A stretch of DNA of 64,000 bases from Chitinibacter sp. SCUT-21 (GCA_041874755.1 CP102611.1:2790001-2854000); one strand, 5' to 3'. Counted from the stretch's first letter, positions 27,995 to 36,773 are shown. Numbers and translations are program-made. Notes: generated from the letters alone by a model not told the origin.

Positions 27995-29422
27995 TCATTG
28001 GGTTTCGGCAATAAAGCGCAAAATTTCGCGCTCCTGCAACTCATAAAACGGGTTGTAGCGCAGCCGTAAAATCTCCCCACCACCCACTTGTAGCAAACCG
28101 CGCTCGCCAATCAGGATCTGGTTGAGCTTCAGGGCGCGCGAGTTGCTCTCTTGGGCTGGGTCGCCAAACAAAGGATCAAGCGGTGAAAAGGGGAGTGCAA
28201 TGTGCGAGAGGGCAAAGATCTCATTCGGCCACGCTAAATCACTCTCAATCAACTGCCGCTGCGAAGCGCCCGCTGCGGTGTCTTCAATACTGACCTTGCG
28301 CGATTGCGGGACATGGCGATTGCTGACAAATTGCAGGCGATAGGGCCGCGCTTGCGCTTGATTGGCCAGTGCAAGCGCCCAATCAGCTGCGTGCGTATTC
28401 AGCAGCGGCGAATATTCCTGATAGCGATTTAAATCAAACAGCATCAATTGATGGCGGCCCGGAACGAGTTTGGACATCCAAATGCTGACGACGGGCTCGG
28501 GCAAGACTGTGCTATCGACCGCACTTAAAAATACATTACTTGGCGGCCAGTCTTTTAGCGGGGCGTGACGGGCAAATCCGGCGGCAATATGGCTGGTCAA
28601 CTCGTGCATTTGCACAGCGGCGTTCAACGGGAAAGAGTTGTATTTATACGGGTTATATTCGGGCGCAATATCGCTCCACGCTGCCGCTCCGACGCCGCTG
28701 AGCGGTGCTAAATAGCGTACCCATTGTGCATATTTGGCTGACTCTGTGACGGCAATGGCGGGCGAAATAAAAGTCACGCTGCTAATAGCTGGCAGTTGTT
28801 CGCCGTCCAAGCGCGCCAATAAATATTCGCAGCCCAGCGTTGCGCCCGTTGAATAGCCGACATAATGAATTTTGCTGTGCGTTTTGGCCAAGTCATGCAT
28901 TGCCAAGCGCACCACGGCCGCTGCGTCTTGCCATTTAAATCGCGTTAAAGCCGCTGGTGCTGTGCCATGCGAAGGTAGACGCAGGCCCACTACGGTATAG
29001 CCTTGGCGGTGTAGCTTTTGTGCCAGCTCGTGCAGGCTGTAGGGTGAATCCGACAAGCCATGAACCAGCAGTACCGCTTCTTTGCCACCCTGAAGTTGAT
29101 AAGTTAGGTTCCAGTTTTGCGGGTATGCCAGTGGATTAGTTAGCGATTTTTGCGCAAAGCGGTTAATGGCACGTTGCTGATCAGGCTTGGTTTTGGCAAT
29201 GATTTCTTCGCTGACTTTGAGCAGTAGCTTTTGCTCCAGCGCCTGGTAATCGGCTAAGGTTTTGATGTCGCTCCTGTTACGCGTGAATTCACCTGTGGGA
29301 ACACGTGTATGCCAGATTTCTAATTCTGGGAGTTTTTTGATCCACAAAATGGCCAAAACTAGAAAGGGGATAAGCGCACCCAGTGCAACCCAAGGCAGTT
29401 TTCGAAGGAGTAAGCGCAGCAT
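27995..29422 (-). CDS. Membrane-anchored alpha/beta hydrolase
   Basis: 475 residues. An N-terminal hydrophobic helix (about 9-27, WVALGALIPFLVLAILWI) anchors it. The alpha/beta-hydrolase fold begins near VLLVHGLSDSPYSLHELAQKLHRQGY (oxyanion HG) with the nucleophile elbow GYSTGA (Ser). Later regions carry a plausible acid and His, but I could not assign them with certainty. Resembles serine lipase/esterase-type carboxylesterases. Lies upstream-adjacent to lpxH in the same direction, 45 bases apart. Confidence 0.82.
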   Translation of the reverse strand: MLRLLLRKLPWVALGALIPFLVLAILWIKKLPELEIWHTRVPTGEFTRNRSDIKTLADYQALEQKLLLKVSEEIIAKTKPDQQRAINRFAQKSLTNPLAYPQNWNLTYQLQGGKEAVLLVHGLSDSPYSLHELAQKLHRQGYTVVGLRLPSHGTAPAALTRFKWQDAAAVVRLAMHDLAKTHSKIHYVGYSTGATLGCEYLLARLDGEQLPAISSVTFISPAIAVTESAKYAQWVRYLAPLSGVGAAAWSDIAPEYNPYKYNSFPLNAAVQMHELTSHIAAGFARHAPLKDWPPSNVFLSAVDSTVLPEPVVSIWMSKLVPGRHQLMLFDLNRYQEYSPLLNTHAADWALALANQAQARPYRLQFVSNRHVPQSRKVSIEDTAAGASQRQLIESDLAWPNEIFALSHIALPFSPLDPLFGDPAQESNSRALKLNQILIGERGLLQVGGGEILRLRYNPFYELQEREILRFIAETQ

Positions 29423-29467
29423 GGCTCTAGCCTGAGCAAAAAACTAATCTTAACTGATCTTTACGGA

Positions 29468-30214
29468 TTACTCGTTGCTTGACTTAAAACTTGTACCATC
29501 AAGGCGCAATAAACGCAGCTGTTGACCGTCATGCGCTAAATAGCCGCCCTCACCAAGGTGCCAATCGGGTAGAACATAACGAAGACCTGTGGGGTATTGG
29601 TGGGTGAATGGCTTATGGGTGTGGCCGTGGATCAATACCTTGGTAGCGTATTTTTTGAGCGCTGCTTCAATCGCTGCGTTGTTCACATCCATAATCATCT
29701 GCGATTTATGCTGATTCATGGCTTTGGATTTATTGCGCAATTTTTGCGCTTCGCGATCGCGAATGCGGCGCGGTAAATTGAGCCAAATCCATTGCACCAA
29801 GCGGTTGCGCGCTAGTTTACGATAGCGCTGATACCCCACATCATCCGTGCAATACGCGTCGCCATGCGCAAGTAGGATGGTTTGTCCGCCAAGTTCAATT
29901 ATGCTGGGGTCGGGGATAATCGTTAGCTGTGCCGCTTGGGCAAAGCGCTGGCCGGGTAAAAAATCGCGATTGCCGGCCATAAAATAGACCGCGACGTTGG
30001 CGCTTTTTAGTTGCGCAATATCGCGCGCAATATCGCCGTAAAACGCGTCATCGAGTTGATCATCACCGAGCCAGTATTCAAACAAATCGCCCAATATATA
30101 CAGCGCGTCGGCTTGGCGCGCAGGGCCAGCCAAAAACTGGCGGAAAGCCGCAACCGTGGCTGGATCGTGTGGGCCAAGGTGTAAATCAGAAATAAACAGC
30201 GTTGCGCGTGTCAT
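29468..30214 (-). CDS. lpxH: UDP-2,3-diacylglucosamine diphosphatase
   Basis: About 248-residue metallophosphoesterase of lipid A synthesis, which cleaves UDP-2,3-diacyl-GlcN to lipid X and UMP at the inner membrane surface. Calcineurin-like motifs are complete: FISDLHLG, LGDLFEYWLGDD, AGNRDF, LLAHGDAYCTDD and LIHGHTHKP. Start set at the ATG giving MTRATLFISDLHLG; a TTG four codons earlier is possible. Confirms a Gram-negative host. Confidence 0.94.
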   Translation of the reverse strand: MTRATLFISDLHLGPHDPATVAAFRQFLAGPARQADALYILGDLFEYWLGDDQLDDAFYGDIARDIAQLKSANVAVYFMAGNRDFLPGQRFAQAAQLTIIPDPSIIELGGQTILLAHGDAYCTDDVGYQRYRKLARNRLVQWIWLNLPRRIRDREAQKLRNKSKAMNQHKSQMIMDVNNAAIEAALKKYATKVLIHGHTHKPFTHQYPTGLRYVLPDWHLGEGGYLAHDGQQLRLLRLDGTSFKSSNE

Positions 30215-30230
30215 AGGCGAGTTCAAATTA

Positions 30231-30259
30231 AAAAAGCACGGTGGTGAGCCGTGCTTTTT
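30231..30259 (-). terminator. Terminator after ppiB
   Basis: AAAAAGCACGG (30231-30241) pairs with CCGTGCTTTTT (30249-30259), seven-base loop, T-tract in both directions. Ends the ppiB transcript before lpxH. Confidence 0.88.
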
Positions 30260-30279
30260 ATCAGTCTTTCTGTGTGTTG

Positions 30280-30783
30280 TTAAGCCAAAACTTCGGCTTT
30301 AACGATCAATACATCTTCTTTTGGTACGTCTTGGTGGAAACCGTTGCTGCCGGTTTTCACTTTTTCGATTGCGTCAACGACGTCTTGGCCTTCAACGACC
30401 GCGCCAAATACCGCGTAGCCCCAGCCTTGCGCTGTTTTGCTGCGGAAATTCAGGAAGTCATTGTCAGCGGCGTTGATAAAAAATTGCGCCGATGCTGAGT
30501 GTGGATCTGGCGTGCGTGCCATCGCGATGGTGTAAATATCGTTTTTCAGACCGTTATCCGCTTCGTTTTGAATGCTCGGACGTTTGTCTTTTTTCTCTTT
30601 CATGCCTGGCTCAAAACCGCCGCCTTGGATCATGAAACCATCAATCACGCGGTGGAAAATCGTGCCATCGTAGTGGCCAGACTGAACGTATTGCAAGAAG
30701 TTCTCTACGGTAATCGGCGCTTTTTCGGCGTTCAATTCCAGAACGATATCGCCTTTGCTGGTGCTGAGTTTTACTTTAGACAT
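30280..30783 (-). CDS. ppiB: Peptidyl-prolyl cis-trans isomerase B (cytoplasmic cyclophilin)
   Basis: 167 residues, no signal peptide. Cyclophilin core with [17 protein letters not shown] (catalytic Arg in FHRV), [17 protein letters not shown] and [16 protein letters not shown]. Catalyses proline isomerisation during folding. An AGGAG site precedes the ATG. Its paralogue ppiA lies just upstream, an unusual tandem of cytoplasmic and periplasmic forms. Confidence 0.94.
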   Translation of the reverse strand: MSKVKLSTSKGDIVLELNAEKAPITVENFLQYVQSGHYDGTIFHRVIDGFMIQGGGFEPGMKEKKDKRPSIQNEADNGLKNDIYTIAMARTPDPHSASAQFFINAADNDFLNFRSKTAQGWGYAVFGAVVEGQDVVDAIEKVKTGSNGFHQDVPKEDVLIVKAEVLA

Positions 30784-30823
30784 GGTTTTCTCCTGTGGAT
30801 TGATCTGCTGAATCTGTTCGGTT

Positions 30824-31435
30824 TTATTTACCCGCTTTGCTGGCCTTTGACGCGACTTTAGAGGCGGTCTTTTCGGCTTTGGCTGGCAGCTCTTTGGCGC
30901 TGATCAGCACGATATTTTCTGCTGGACGATCTCCAGGAACGGTTGGCGCTTTGGCGATTTGATCAACCACATCCATCCCGCTAACGACTTTAGCAAATAC
31001 GGTATAGCCCCATTTATCGAATGAAGGGTAGTTCAATGAATCGTTGTTCACCAGATTAAAATAGAACTGGCTGGTGGCCGAGTGGGGGTTGCCAGTGCGC
31101 GCCATTGCGATGGTGCCGCGATCATTTTTCAAGCCTTTTTCCAGCGCTTGTTTGGCTTCGTTCTCAATCGGTGCTTTGGTTGGTTTTTGCTCTAGGTTGG
31201 TGTTCATGCCACCGCCTTGCACGACGAAATCTTTAATCACGCGGTGGAAAATCGTGCCGTCGTAATGTTTGCTATTCACATATTGCAGAAAATTAGCCAC
31301 TGATTTGGGCGCCGCCTCAGGGTAAAGCTCGATGACGATTTTACCTTTGGTGGTGGTCATTTCTACTTGGGGGTTGGCAGCAAAAGTCACCATGCTGGTG
31401 AAGGCGAGAGCGGCGGCAGCAATAAAGCGTTTCAT
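30824..31435 (-). CDS. ppiA: Peptidyl-prolyl cis-trans isomerase A (periplasmic cyclophilin)
   Basis: 203 residues with a signal peptide ([20 protein letters not shown]) and a cyclophilin core: [51 protein letters not shown]. An unusual basic Lys/Ala/Ser tail of about 20 residues follows the fold ([18 protein letters not shown]). I chose the ATG after AGGA at 31435; upstream in-frame starts would run into the divergent coq7. 40 bases upstream of ppiB, same direction. Confidence 0.93.
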   Translation of the reverse strand: MKRFIAAAALAFTSMVTFAANPQVEMTTTKGKIVIELYPEAAPKSVANFLQYVNSKHYDGTIFHRVIKDFVVQGGGMNTNLEQKPTKAPIENEAKQALEKGLKNDRGTIAMARTGNPHSATSQFYFNLVNNDSLNYPSFDKWGYTVFAKVVSGMDVVDQIAKAPTVPGDRPAENIVLISAKELPAKAEKTASKVASKASKAGK

Positions 31436-31547
31436 TGATATTCCTACTTGCAGTGCAATTTGAAGGATTTTTAAGCTAGGGGTGAAAAATATCAACGAAT
31501 CATACCACGGTGGCGGTGTAGAATTGTGCGTCTGATGGAGTCCACCT

Positions 31548-32183
31548 ATGTTCAAATTACCTAGCATTGATCAAGTTATTGGCGAATTCGATACCGTATT
31601 GCGCACTCTGGCTGCGCCTGCGGGCAGTGTGCGGCCGCATCCGGATCGTGATCTGGCTGAGGCCGAATTGAGCGAGGCTGAAAAAGCCCATGCAGCCGGT
31701 TTAATGCGCGTGAATCATTGTGGCGAAGTGTGCGCACAAGCACTGTATCAAGGCCAAGCCTTGACTGCGCGTGACCCGGCGGCCCGCGATGCGCTCAAAC
31801 AAGCGGCGGCCGAAGAAGTTGAACATTTGGCGTGGACGCGCCAGCGCTTGGATGAGCTGGGCAGCCATCGCAGTTTACTCAATCCAGTTTGGTACGCCGG
31901 CTCATTCGCGATGGGCGTGACTGCGGGTTTGGTGGGCGACAAGTGGAATTTGGGCTTTTTGGCTGAGACTGAACGCCAAGTGACCGCGCATCTGGAAAGC
32001 CATTTAGACCTACTGCCTGAGCAAGACGCGAAAAGCCGCGCGATTGTGAAACAAATGGCGATTGATGAAACCAGCCATGCCGAGCAAGCGGTGGCGCTGG
32101 GCGCAGCTGAATTGCCGTTGCCAGTAATGAAGCTGATGAGTGCCACGTCCAAAATCATGACCAGCTTATCTTATCGCATTTAA
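31548..32183 (+). CDS. coq7: 3-demethoxyubiquinol 3-hydroxylase (Coq7 type)
   Basis: 211-residue di-iron carboxylate enzyme adding the last ring hydroxyl in ubiquinone synthesis. Iron ligands sit in MRVNHCGEVCAQALYQGQ, EEVEHLAWTRQRL, AHLESHL and IDETSHAEQA. This is the Coq7 type found in many betaproteobacteria instead of UbiF. Divergent from ppiA. A respiratory ubiquinone pathway fits the nuo operon upstream. Confidence 0.93.
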   Translation: MFKLPSIDQVIGEFDTVLRTLAAPAGSVRPHPDRDLAEAELSEAEKAHAAGLMRVNHCGEVCAQALYQGQALTARDPAARDALKQAAAEEVEHLAWTRQRLDELGSHRSLLNPVWYAGSFAMGVTAGLVGDKWNLGFLAETERQVTAHLESHLDLLPEQDAKSRAIVKQMAIDETSHAEQAVALGAAELPLPVMKLMSATSKIMTSLSYRI

Positions 32184-32207
32184 ATTAGACTGTTTATTGT
32201 TGTGTTG

Positions 32208-32262
32208 GGGTATATCCTTCCAGGCCTTTATCAGAGTGGCTTTGATGGGTATACCCTTTTTT
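32208..32262 (+). terminator. Probable terminator after coq7
   Basis: GGGTATA (32208-32214) can pair with TATACCC (32250-32256), followed by a run of six T; the segment GGGTATACCC (32247-32256) is also self-complementary. The loop is long and itself structured, so the fold is less certain than the other terminators. Confidence 0.5.
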
Positions 32263-32348
32263 ATGCGTTATTTCGATTTAAAGCATGCAATCTTCATATT
32301 GGTTTGATCGGATAAAAAATACCGTTTGTCGTGTGTACTAATACCTTG

Positions 32349-32362
32349 TTGATTACAGTCAA
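32349..32362 (+). promoter_or_regulatory. FNR-like box upstream of the OFA transporter
   Basis: TTGATTACAGTCAA matches the FNR/ANR consensus TTGAT-N4-ATCAA at nine of ten positions. It lies about 100 bases before the transporter start. A weak -10-like sequence could lie about 30 bases further. Suggests oxygen-dependent control; no -35 or -10 could be fixed. Confidence 0.4.
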
Positions 32363-32450
32363 GAACTGCTTGTAAGCAAAGTGGCACTCTAGCTCTAACG
32401 CCAAAACCTTTACAACAAAGGCGGCGTATTTTGGAGTGACGGAGGTCATA

Positions 32451-33725
32451 ATGGCTAAAAATAGATGGTTAATGGCTGCAGCTGGGGTGGGGATTCATAT
32501 CTCAATTGGCTCTGTGTATGCATGGAGCGTTTTTTCTAAACCGCTAATGGCGCAATTTGGTTGGAGCTTGAAAGAAGTCGGCTTCACCTTTGGTTTGGCC
32601 ATTTTTATGCTCGGGATGTCCGCTGCGGTGATGGGACACGTGGTGGAAAAACGCGGCCCGCGCTTCTCCGGGACGATTTCCGCACTATGTTGGTCGATCG
32701 GTTTGCTAGGCTCTGGGTTTGCCATTTCAATTGGTAATCTATGGATGCTGTATCTGTGCTACGGCGTACTCGGTGGCGTGGGGCTCGGGACTGGTTATGT
32801 CACTCCAGTTTCAACTTTAATGAAATGGTTCCCGGATCGTCGTGGCTTGGCCACTGGTTTGGCGATTATGGGCTTTGGTTTCGCGTCTTTCCTCGGCGCG
32901 CCCTTGATGGCTGAGTTGATTCAAACCGTTGGGATTGCCAATACGTTCTATACCTTGGGTATTTTGTATGCGGTGGTGATGTTGGCTTCAGCGCGTTATC
33001 TTGAGCCACCTCCTGCTGGCTGGAAGCCCGCTGGTTTTGAAGAGAGTCTAGCCAGTGGTAAAGCCAAAGTGGCGATGGATCTGATGCCGATGACTGCGAA
33101 TGAGGCGGTGAAAACCAAACCATTCTACGGTTTGTGGATCATGATGTTTATTAACATCACTTGCGGTATTGCGGTGATTTCGGTGGCCTCGCCGATGACA
33201 CAGGAAGTGACTGGCATGAGCCCATTGGCGGCAGGTGCCGTGGTCGGTTTGATCGGCTTGTTTAATGGTGGTGGCCGCCTTGTATGGGCAACATTGTCAG
33301 ATTATTTGGGGCGTCCAAGCACATACATCACTTTCTTTGCGATTGAAGTCGTTGCGTTCTACTTCTTGCCTTCAATGCGCGACGCAATCATCTTCCAAGC
33401 TGTGCTGTATCTGATCATGACTTGTTATGGCGGTGGCTTCTCAACCTTGCCAGCGTATATCGGCGACTTGTTCGGTACTAAGCAAGTGAGTGCGATCCAC
33501 GGTTATGTGTTGACTGCATGGGCGATGGCCGGTTTGGTAGGGTCTTCATTCGCATCCTTCCTGCGTGAAGCATCAGGCAGCTACGCGGCGATGACCGTGG
33601 TGTTTGCTGGGATCTTCTTGTTTGCCTTGGCCGTATCAATTGCGATGAAAGTGTTTGTAACTCGCGAACTGGCCAAAAAACAAGCGAGAATTGGTAATGC
33701 GGCTTTGGGTGCAGTAGGTCAGTAA
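32451..33725 (+). CDS. OFA-family major facilitator transporter
   Basis: 424-residue membrane protein with 12 predicted helices. The start MAAAGVGIHISIGSVYAWSVFSKPL, FGWSLKEVGFTFGLAIF and GVGLGTGYVTPVSTLMKWFPDRRGLATGLAIMGFG match the oxalate/formate antiporter (OFA) group of the MFS. Substrates in this group are small carboxylates; the actual one is not evident. ATG chosen because GGAGGT lies 5-6 bases upstream. Followed by its own terminator and then a formate/nitrite channel gene. Confidence 0.9.
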   Translation: MAKNRWLMAAAGVGIHISIGSVYAWSVFSKPLMAQFGWSLKEVGFTFGLAIFMLGMSAAVMGHVVEKRGPRFSGTISALCWSIGLLGSGFAISIGNLWMLYLCYGVLGGVGLGTGYVTPVSTLMKWFPDRRGLATGLAIMGFGFASFLGAPLMAELIQTVGIANTFYTLGILYAVVMLASARYLEPPPAGWKPAGFEESLASGKAKVAMDLMPMTANEAVKTKPFYGLWIMMFINITCGIAVISVASPMTQEVTGMSPLAAGAVVGLIGLFNGGGRLVWATLSDYLGRPSTYITFFAIEVVAFYFLPSMRDAIIFQAVLYLIMTCYGGGFSTLPAYIGDLFGTKQVSAIHGYVLTAWAMAGLVGSSFASFLREASGSYAAMTVVFAGIFLFALAVSIAMKVFVTRELAKKQARIGNAALGAVGQ

Positions 33726-33747
33726 TCAGTGAAGTTTGATTTGGAAC

Positions 33748-33776
33748 AAAAGAGCCGATAATTCGGCTCTTTTTTA
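33748..33776 (+). terminator. Terminator after the OFA transporter
   Basis: AAAAGAGCCGA pairs with TCGGCTCTTTT (stem core 33751-33758 with 33763-33770) and is followed by T6. Rho-independent. Confidence 0.9.
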
Positions 33777-33861
33777 TTGGTATTTGTTAATTTTGGGCAT
33801 TTATTTTAATAGTGCGAAGCCTAGAATATGATCTCCGCATGTCTTGTTGGTATTTTTAAAA

Positions 33862-34695
33862 ATGGCCGCAACGAATATTCTTAGTCCCGATCATTTAGTT
33901 AATTACATTGATGAAGCCGCCGTCACCAAAGTGGCGTTGAGGCCGCCACGTTTGTTGGTGATGGCTTTTCTCGGCGGCATTTTTATCTCGCTGGGAGCCT
34001 TATTGTCGGTCGTTGTGGCGGGTGGGGCGATTCAGCTCTTGGCGCAAAATCCAGGGCTGGATAAATTGCTGTTTGGCGCGGTATTTCCGATTGGCTTTAT
34101 TGCCGTCGTTTTAACTGGTGCGGATTTATTTACCTCCAATTGCGCCACCCAAATGGTGCCATGGTATCGCCGCAAGGTGAAATTACCCGAGGTGGCGCGT
34201 GTCTGGGGTGTGTCGTATGCGGGTAATTTGATCGGAGCCTTATTTGCTGCTTGGGCTTTTGCACATATGACGGGTTTGCTCGCCGCCAATCAACCGTGGA
34301 CGCCGTATTTAATTAATTTAGCCGAGCATAAAGTGCATCAGCCATTTCAGGTGGTGTTTATGAAAGGCGTGCTGGCCAATATGTTGGTGTGTGTGGCTGC
34401 TTGGCAGGGTTATTCGGCCAAAGATACTTTAGGGCGCATGGTGGGGATCTGGGCGCCAGTGATGACCTTTGTGGCGCTGGGAATGGAGCACAGTATTGCG
34501 AATTTATTCTTTGTGCCTGCGGCAATTTTGGCGGGGGCAGACATTACCGTTGCTGAGTTTTTGAGTGGGAATTTATTGCCAGCCACCTTGGGTAATATTG
34601 TTGGCGGTGCGCTACTCATCGGCTTGCCATATGCATGGTTGTATTCTGAAACAGAGGGTAAAGTAGACTCTCCTACGGAAATTGATTTGCCATGA
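33862..34695 (+). CDS. Formate/nitrite transporter (FNT) family channel
   Basis: 277-residue inner-membrane channel of the FocA/NirC fold. Conserved features: FLGGIFISLGALL, the first broken-helix region GADLFTSNCATQM, the second NMLVCVAAWQGYSAKDT, and GMEHSIANLFFVPAA, which has the pore His and Asn. Formate, nitrite or hydrosulfide are possible substrates. Overlaps the b561 gene by four bases (ATGA), so they are translated together. Confidence 0.9.
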   Translation: MAATNILSPDHLVNYIDEAAVTKVALRPPRLLVMAFLGGIFISLGALLSVVVAGGAIQLLAQNPGLDKLLFGAVFPIGFIAVVLTGADLFTSNCATQMVPWYRRKVKLPEVARVWGVSYAGNLIGALFAAWAFAHMTGLLAANQPWTPYLINLAEHKVHQPFQVVFMKGVLANMLVCVAAWQGYSAKDTLGRMVGIWAPVMTFVALGMEHSIANLFFVPAAILAGADITVAEFLSGNLLPATLGNIVGGALLIGLPYAWLYSETEGKVDSPTEIDLP

Positions 34696-35312
34696 ATCAG
34701 TCAACACACTTAGCCGCCGAAGCGACGCGTTATCATCCAACCTCAATTCTAATGCACTGGCTTACCGTATTACTGGTGCTGGGCATTTTGGCTGCTTTGG
34801 GGGCTGCACACTGGCTTGGCCGTGGGAGTGCGATGTATGCGGGGCTGATGCAGCTGCATTCAATTTTAGGGCAGGCAACCTTTATCGTTACTTTGCTGCG
34901 CTTACTTGTACTGAATTACTACGGTGCACCCAAGCCTTGTGGCGTGGATGAATCGCAAGTGCTCGTCGCCAAAGTAATGCATTCATTACTGTATGGTTTG
35001 ATCGGCTTTTTGGCATGTAGCGGTATTTTATTGAGTATTTCGTATCTGGCTGGGCAACAGATGGTTGGTTTTACTATTCCAATGACCTTGAATTCTCAGG
35101 CGATGGGCTTGATTCGCCAGTTGCATGGTTTAGTGGCGATGGGCTTTATTTTCATCGCTTTTGCCCATGCGCTCTACGCTGGGGCGATGCATTACTTTGC
35201 GGGGCAGGTGGCCTTGCGTCGCTTGTCGGTGCGGGACTTGAAAGTGGTCGACGCGATTACTGCGCCACAAGTAGATGCAAAATATATCCAATTCGAGCAG
35301 GAGCGAGCCTAG
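34692..35312 (+). CDS. Cytochrome b561-type membrane protein
   Basis: 206 residues, four predicted helices. His residues suited to bind two hemes b: HPTSILMHWLTVL (helix 1), LMQLHSILGQATF (helix 2), VMHSLLYGLIGF (helix 3) and RQLHGLVAMGFIFIAFAHALYAGAMHYF (helix 4). This is the prokaryotic cytochrome b561 family, known to pass electrons from quinol or to superoxide. Coupled to the FNT gene by a 4-base overlap and followed after 3 bases by a sensor-like gene. Confidence 0.88.
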   Translation: MNQSTHLAAEATRYHPTSILMHWLTVLLVLGILAALGAAHWLGRGSAMYAGLMQLHSILGQATFIVTLLRLLVLNYYGAPKPCGVDESQVLVAKVMHSLLYGLIGFLACSGILLSISYLAGQQMVGFTIPMTLNSQAMGLIRQLHGLVAMGFIFIAFAHALYAGAMHYFAGQVALRRLSVRDLKVVDAITAPQVDAKYIQFEQERA

Positions 35313-35315
35313 TGT

Positions 35316-35975
35316 ATGGTCAGATCGGTTAATCAGCGCTTTATTGCGATTATTGCTGGCGCTGTCTCTGCATTACTAATCATTGGCCTGATCGGCGTGC
35401 TTAGCACTCGCCAGATGGCCGATGAGCTGGAGTATACCGACGAGAGTATTATCCGCAGTTTGGCTATTTTATCGGGCATTGAGCGCGATTTTCTCTTGAT
35501 TCGCGTGAATGCGCTCTATCACCTTTCGTATGCTGAGCAAGGCAAGAAAGCGCCGCACGAGGCGACGATACGGCACAATATTGCCGAAACGCAGTCGCTG
35601 CTCGACGAATATCAACGCACATTAGTGGTGAATGCGCGCGATAAAGAGCTAATCGAGCAAGATATCCAATTATTTAATGTGTACTTAGCCGCGCTAGATA
35701 AGGTGCTGTTGCATTCCAACGCCAACCAGAAAGAAGCGGCGGTGGTGGTAGTTGAGAGCGAGTGGAAGCCGGCAGGAGAGCGTTTAACGACGGCTTTGGC
35801 GCAGCATGCGCACTTCAAAGAGCAGTTTGTCGAACAGGCGGTGCAAAAATCGATGGAGTCAGGACGGCGCCAGACTTGGTTGATTGTGCTGCTAACGATT
35901 TTGGGTATTGTCGCGGTGGTGGCGGCGGCCTACTTTTTCCGTAAAAGCCTGCTCGCCACGCATCAAACGCATTAA
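35316..35975 (+). CDS. Chemoreceptor-like four-helix-bundle protein without signalling domain
   Basis: 219 residues: TM1 (about 8-29, FIAIIAGAVSALLIIGLIGVL), a periplasmic, entirely helical segment (about 30-180) like the 4HB_MCP ligand domain, TM2 (about 185-207, TWLIVLLTILGIVAVVAAAYFF), and a 12-residue tail. No HAMP, methyl-accepting or kinase domain follows, and the sequence ends cleanly, so it is not an obvious truncation by frameshift. Lies in one operon with the FNT and b561 genes, which suggests a modulatory role there (inference). Confidence 0.75.
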   Translation: MVRSVNQRFIAIIAGAVSALLIIGLIGVLSTRQMADELEYTDESIIRSLAILSGIERDFLLIRVNALYHLSYAEQGKKAPHEATIRHNIAETQSLLDEYQRTLVVNARDKELIEQDIQLFNVYLAALDKVLLHSNANQKEAAVVVVESEWKPAGERLTTALAQHAHFKEQFVEQAVQKSMESGRRQTWLIVLLTILGIVAVVAAAYFFRKSLLATHQTH

Positions 35976-35984
35976 TTAAAGCAA

Positions 35985-36404
35985 TTAATTCGCTTCAAGC
36001 ACTTCAAAGTCATGCGTAATGGGCACAACTTGACCCAGCATAATTGAGGCTGAGCAGTATTTCTCTGCCGATAGCTTAATTGCGCGTTCAACTACTTCGG
36101 GCTTGAGTGCTTTGCCCGTCACAATAAAGTGCAGATGGATTTTGGTGAAGACTTTTGGGTCGGTTTCTGCACGCTCGGCATCCACTTCAACCACGCAGTC
36201 GCGTACATCAGCACGCCCCTTTTTCAAGATATGAATCACGTCATAGGTTGAGCAACCTGTCATTCCCATGAGCAGCATTTCCATGGGGCGAGGGCCTAGA
36301 TTGCGCCCTCCGCCAGAAGGCGGGCCATCCATCAATACAGCGTGACCTGACTCAGAGGTCGCTAGAAAACTTACTTCTTCTACCCATTTGACACGAACTT
36401 TCAC
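35985..36404 (-). CDS. OsmC-family protein (YhfA-like)
   Basis: 139 residues with the OsmC fold. The two redox Cys are seen in MTGCSTYDV (Cys51) and EKYCSASIML (Cys117). The family reduces organic hydroperoxides; the YhfA-like subgroup (RNLGPRPMEMLLMGMTGCS) is little studied. Convergent with the chemoreceptor-like gene, with only 9 bases between the stops. Confidence 0.9.
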   Translation of the reverse strand: MKVRVKWVEEVSFLATSESGHAVLMDGPPSGGGRNLGPRPMEMLLMGMTGCSTYDVIHILKKGRADVRDCVVEVDAERAETDPKVFTKIHLHFIVTGKALKPEVVERAIKLSAEKYCSASIMLGQVVPITHDFEVLEAN

Positions 36405-36499
36405 GTGTATCTCCTTTTGGCCTTACGCCGCGATTGTGCTGATATGCCGGTTATTTTAGCGGGAAATCTGCTTAAATGCCCGTTGCGTTAGCATTGTTT

Positions 36500-36665
36500 C
36501 TAATTTGGTGCATCCTCTTGTCGCGATGCACCAAATCCACTTGCCTTACATAAAGATGTCATGGATAATCCAATGTGACATCAGGCCTGCTTGGTGTCGT
36601 CTCCTCCATCCTCCATTTTTGGTGGATTTCGCGCAATCTGGGTCACACTAGATTGCGTTTTTTTT
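36500..36665 (+). ncRNA. Candidate structured small RNA
   Basis: In the 369-base gap between osmC and rplM there are four hairpins in a row: ATTTGGTGCATC (36503-36514) with its perfect complement at 36525-36536; GATGTCA/TGACATC (36555-36561/36576-36582) with an inner TGGAT/ATCCA; an imperfect one near 36608-36627; and CGCAATCT (36632-36639) with AGATTGCG (36650-36657) followed by eight T. The last is a perfect terminator that belongs to no gene on this strand, and the rplM promoter lies after it. No convincing sigma70 promoter was found upstream, so the 5' end is a guess. Confidence 0.5.
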
Positions 36666-36704
36666 GCCGCCTGTGAATGTTTGCGGATTGTTTGCATAAA
36701 CTCT

Positions 36705-36734
36705 TTGACAGGGTGGCAACTTGTTCGTTAGAAT
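36705..36734 (+). promoter_or_regulatory. Promoter of rplM-rpsI
   Basis: Consensus TTGACA (36705-36710), 18-base spacer and TAGAAT (36729-36734). Transcription would start near 36741, about 30 bases before rplM. Confidence 0.8.
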
Positions 36735-36773
36735 TCTCGACTTTCTCAAAATCAAAAACGTGGACTAGCAGTC

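Noticed and set aside
32371..32400. Possible sigma54 promoter (TGGCAC) before the OFA transporter
   Set aside because: The GG element fits but the required GC of the -12 element is missing.
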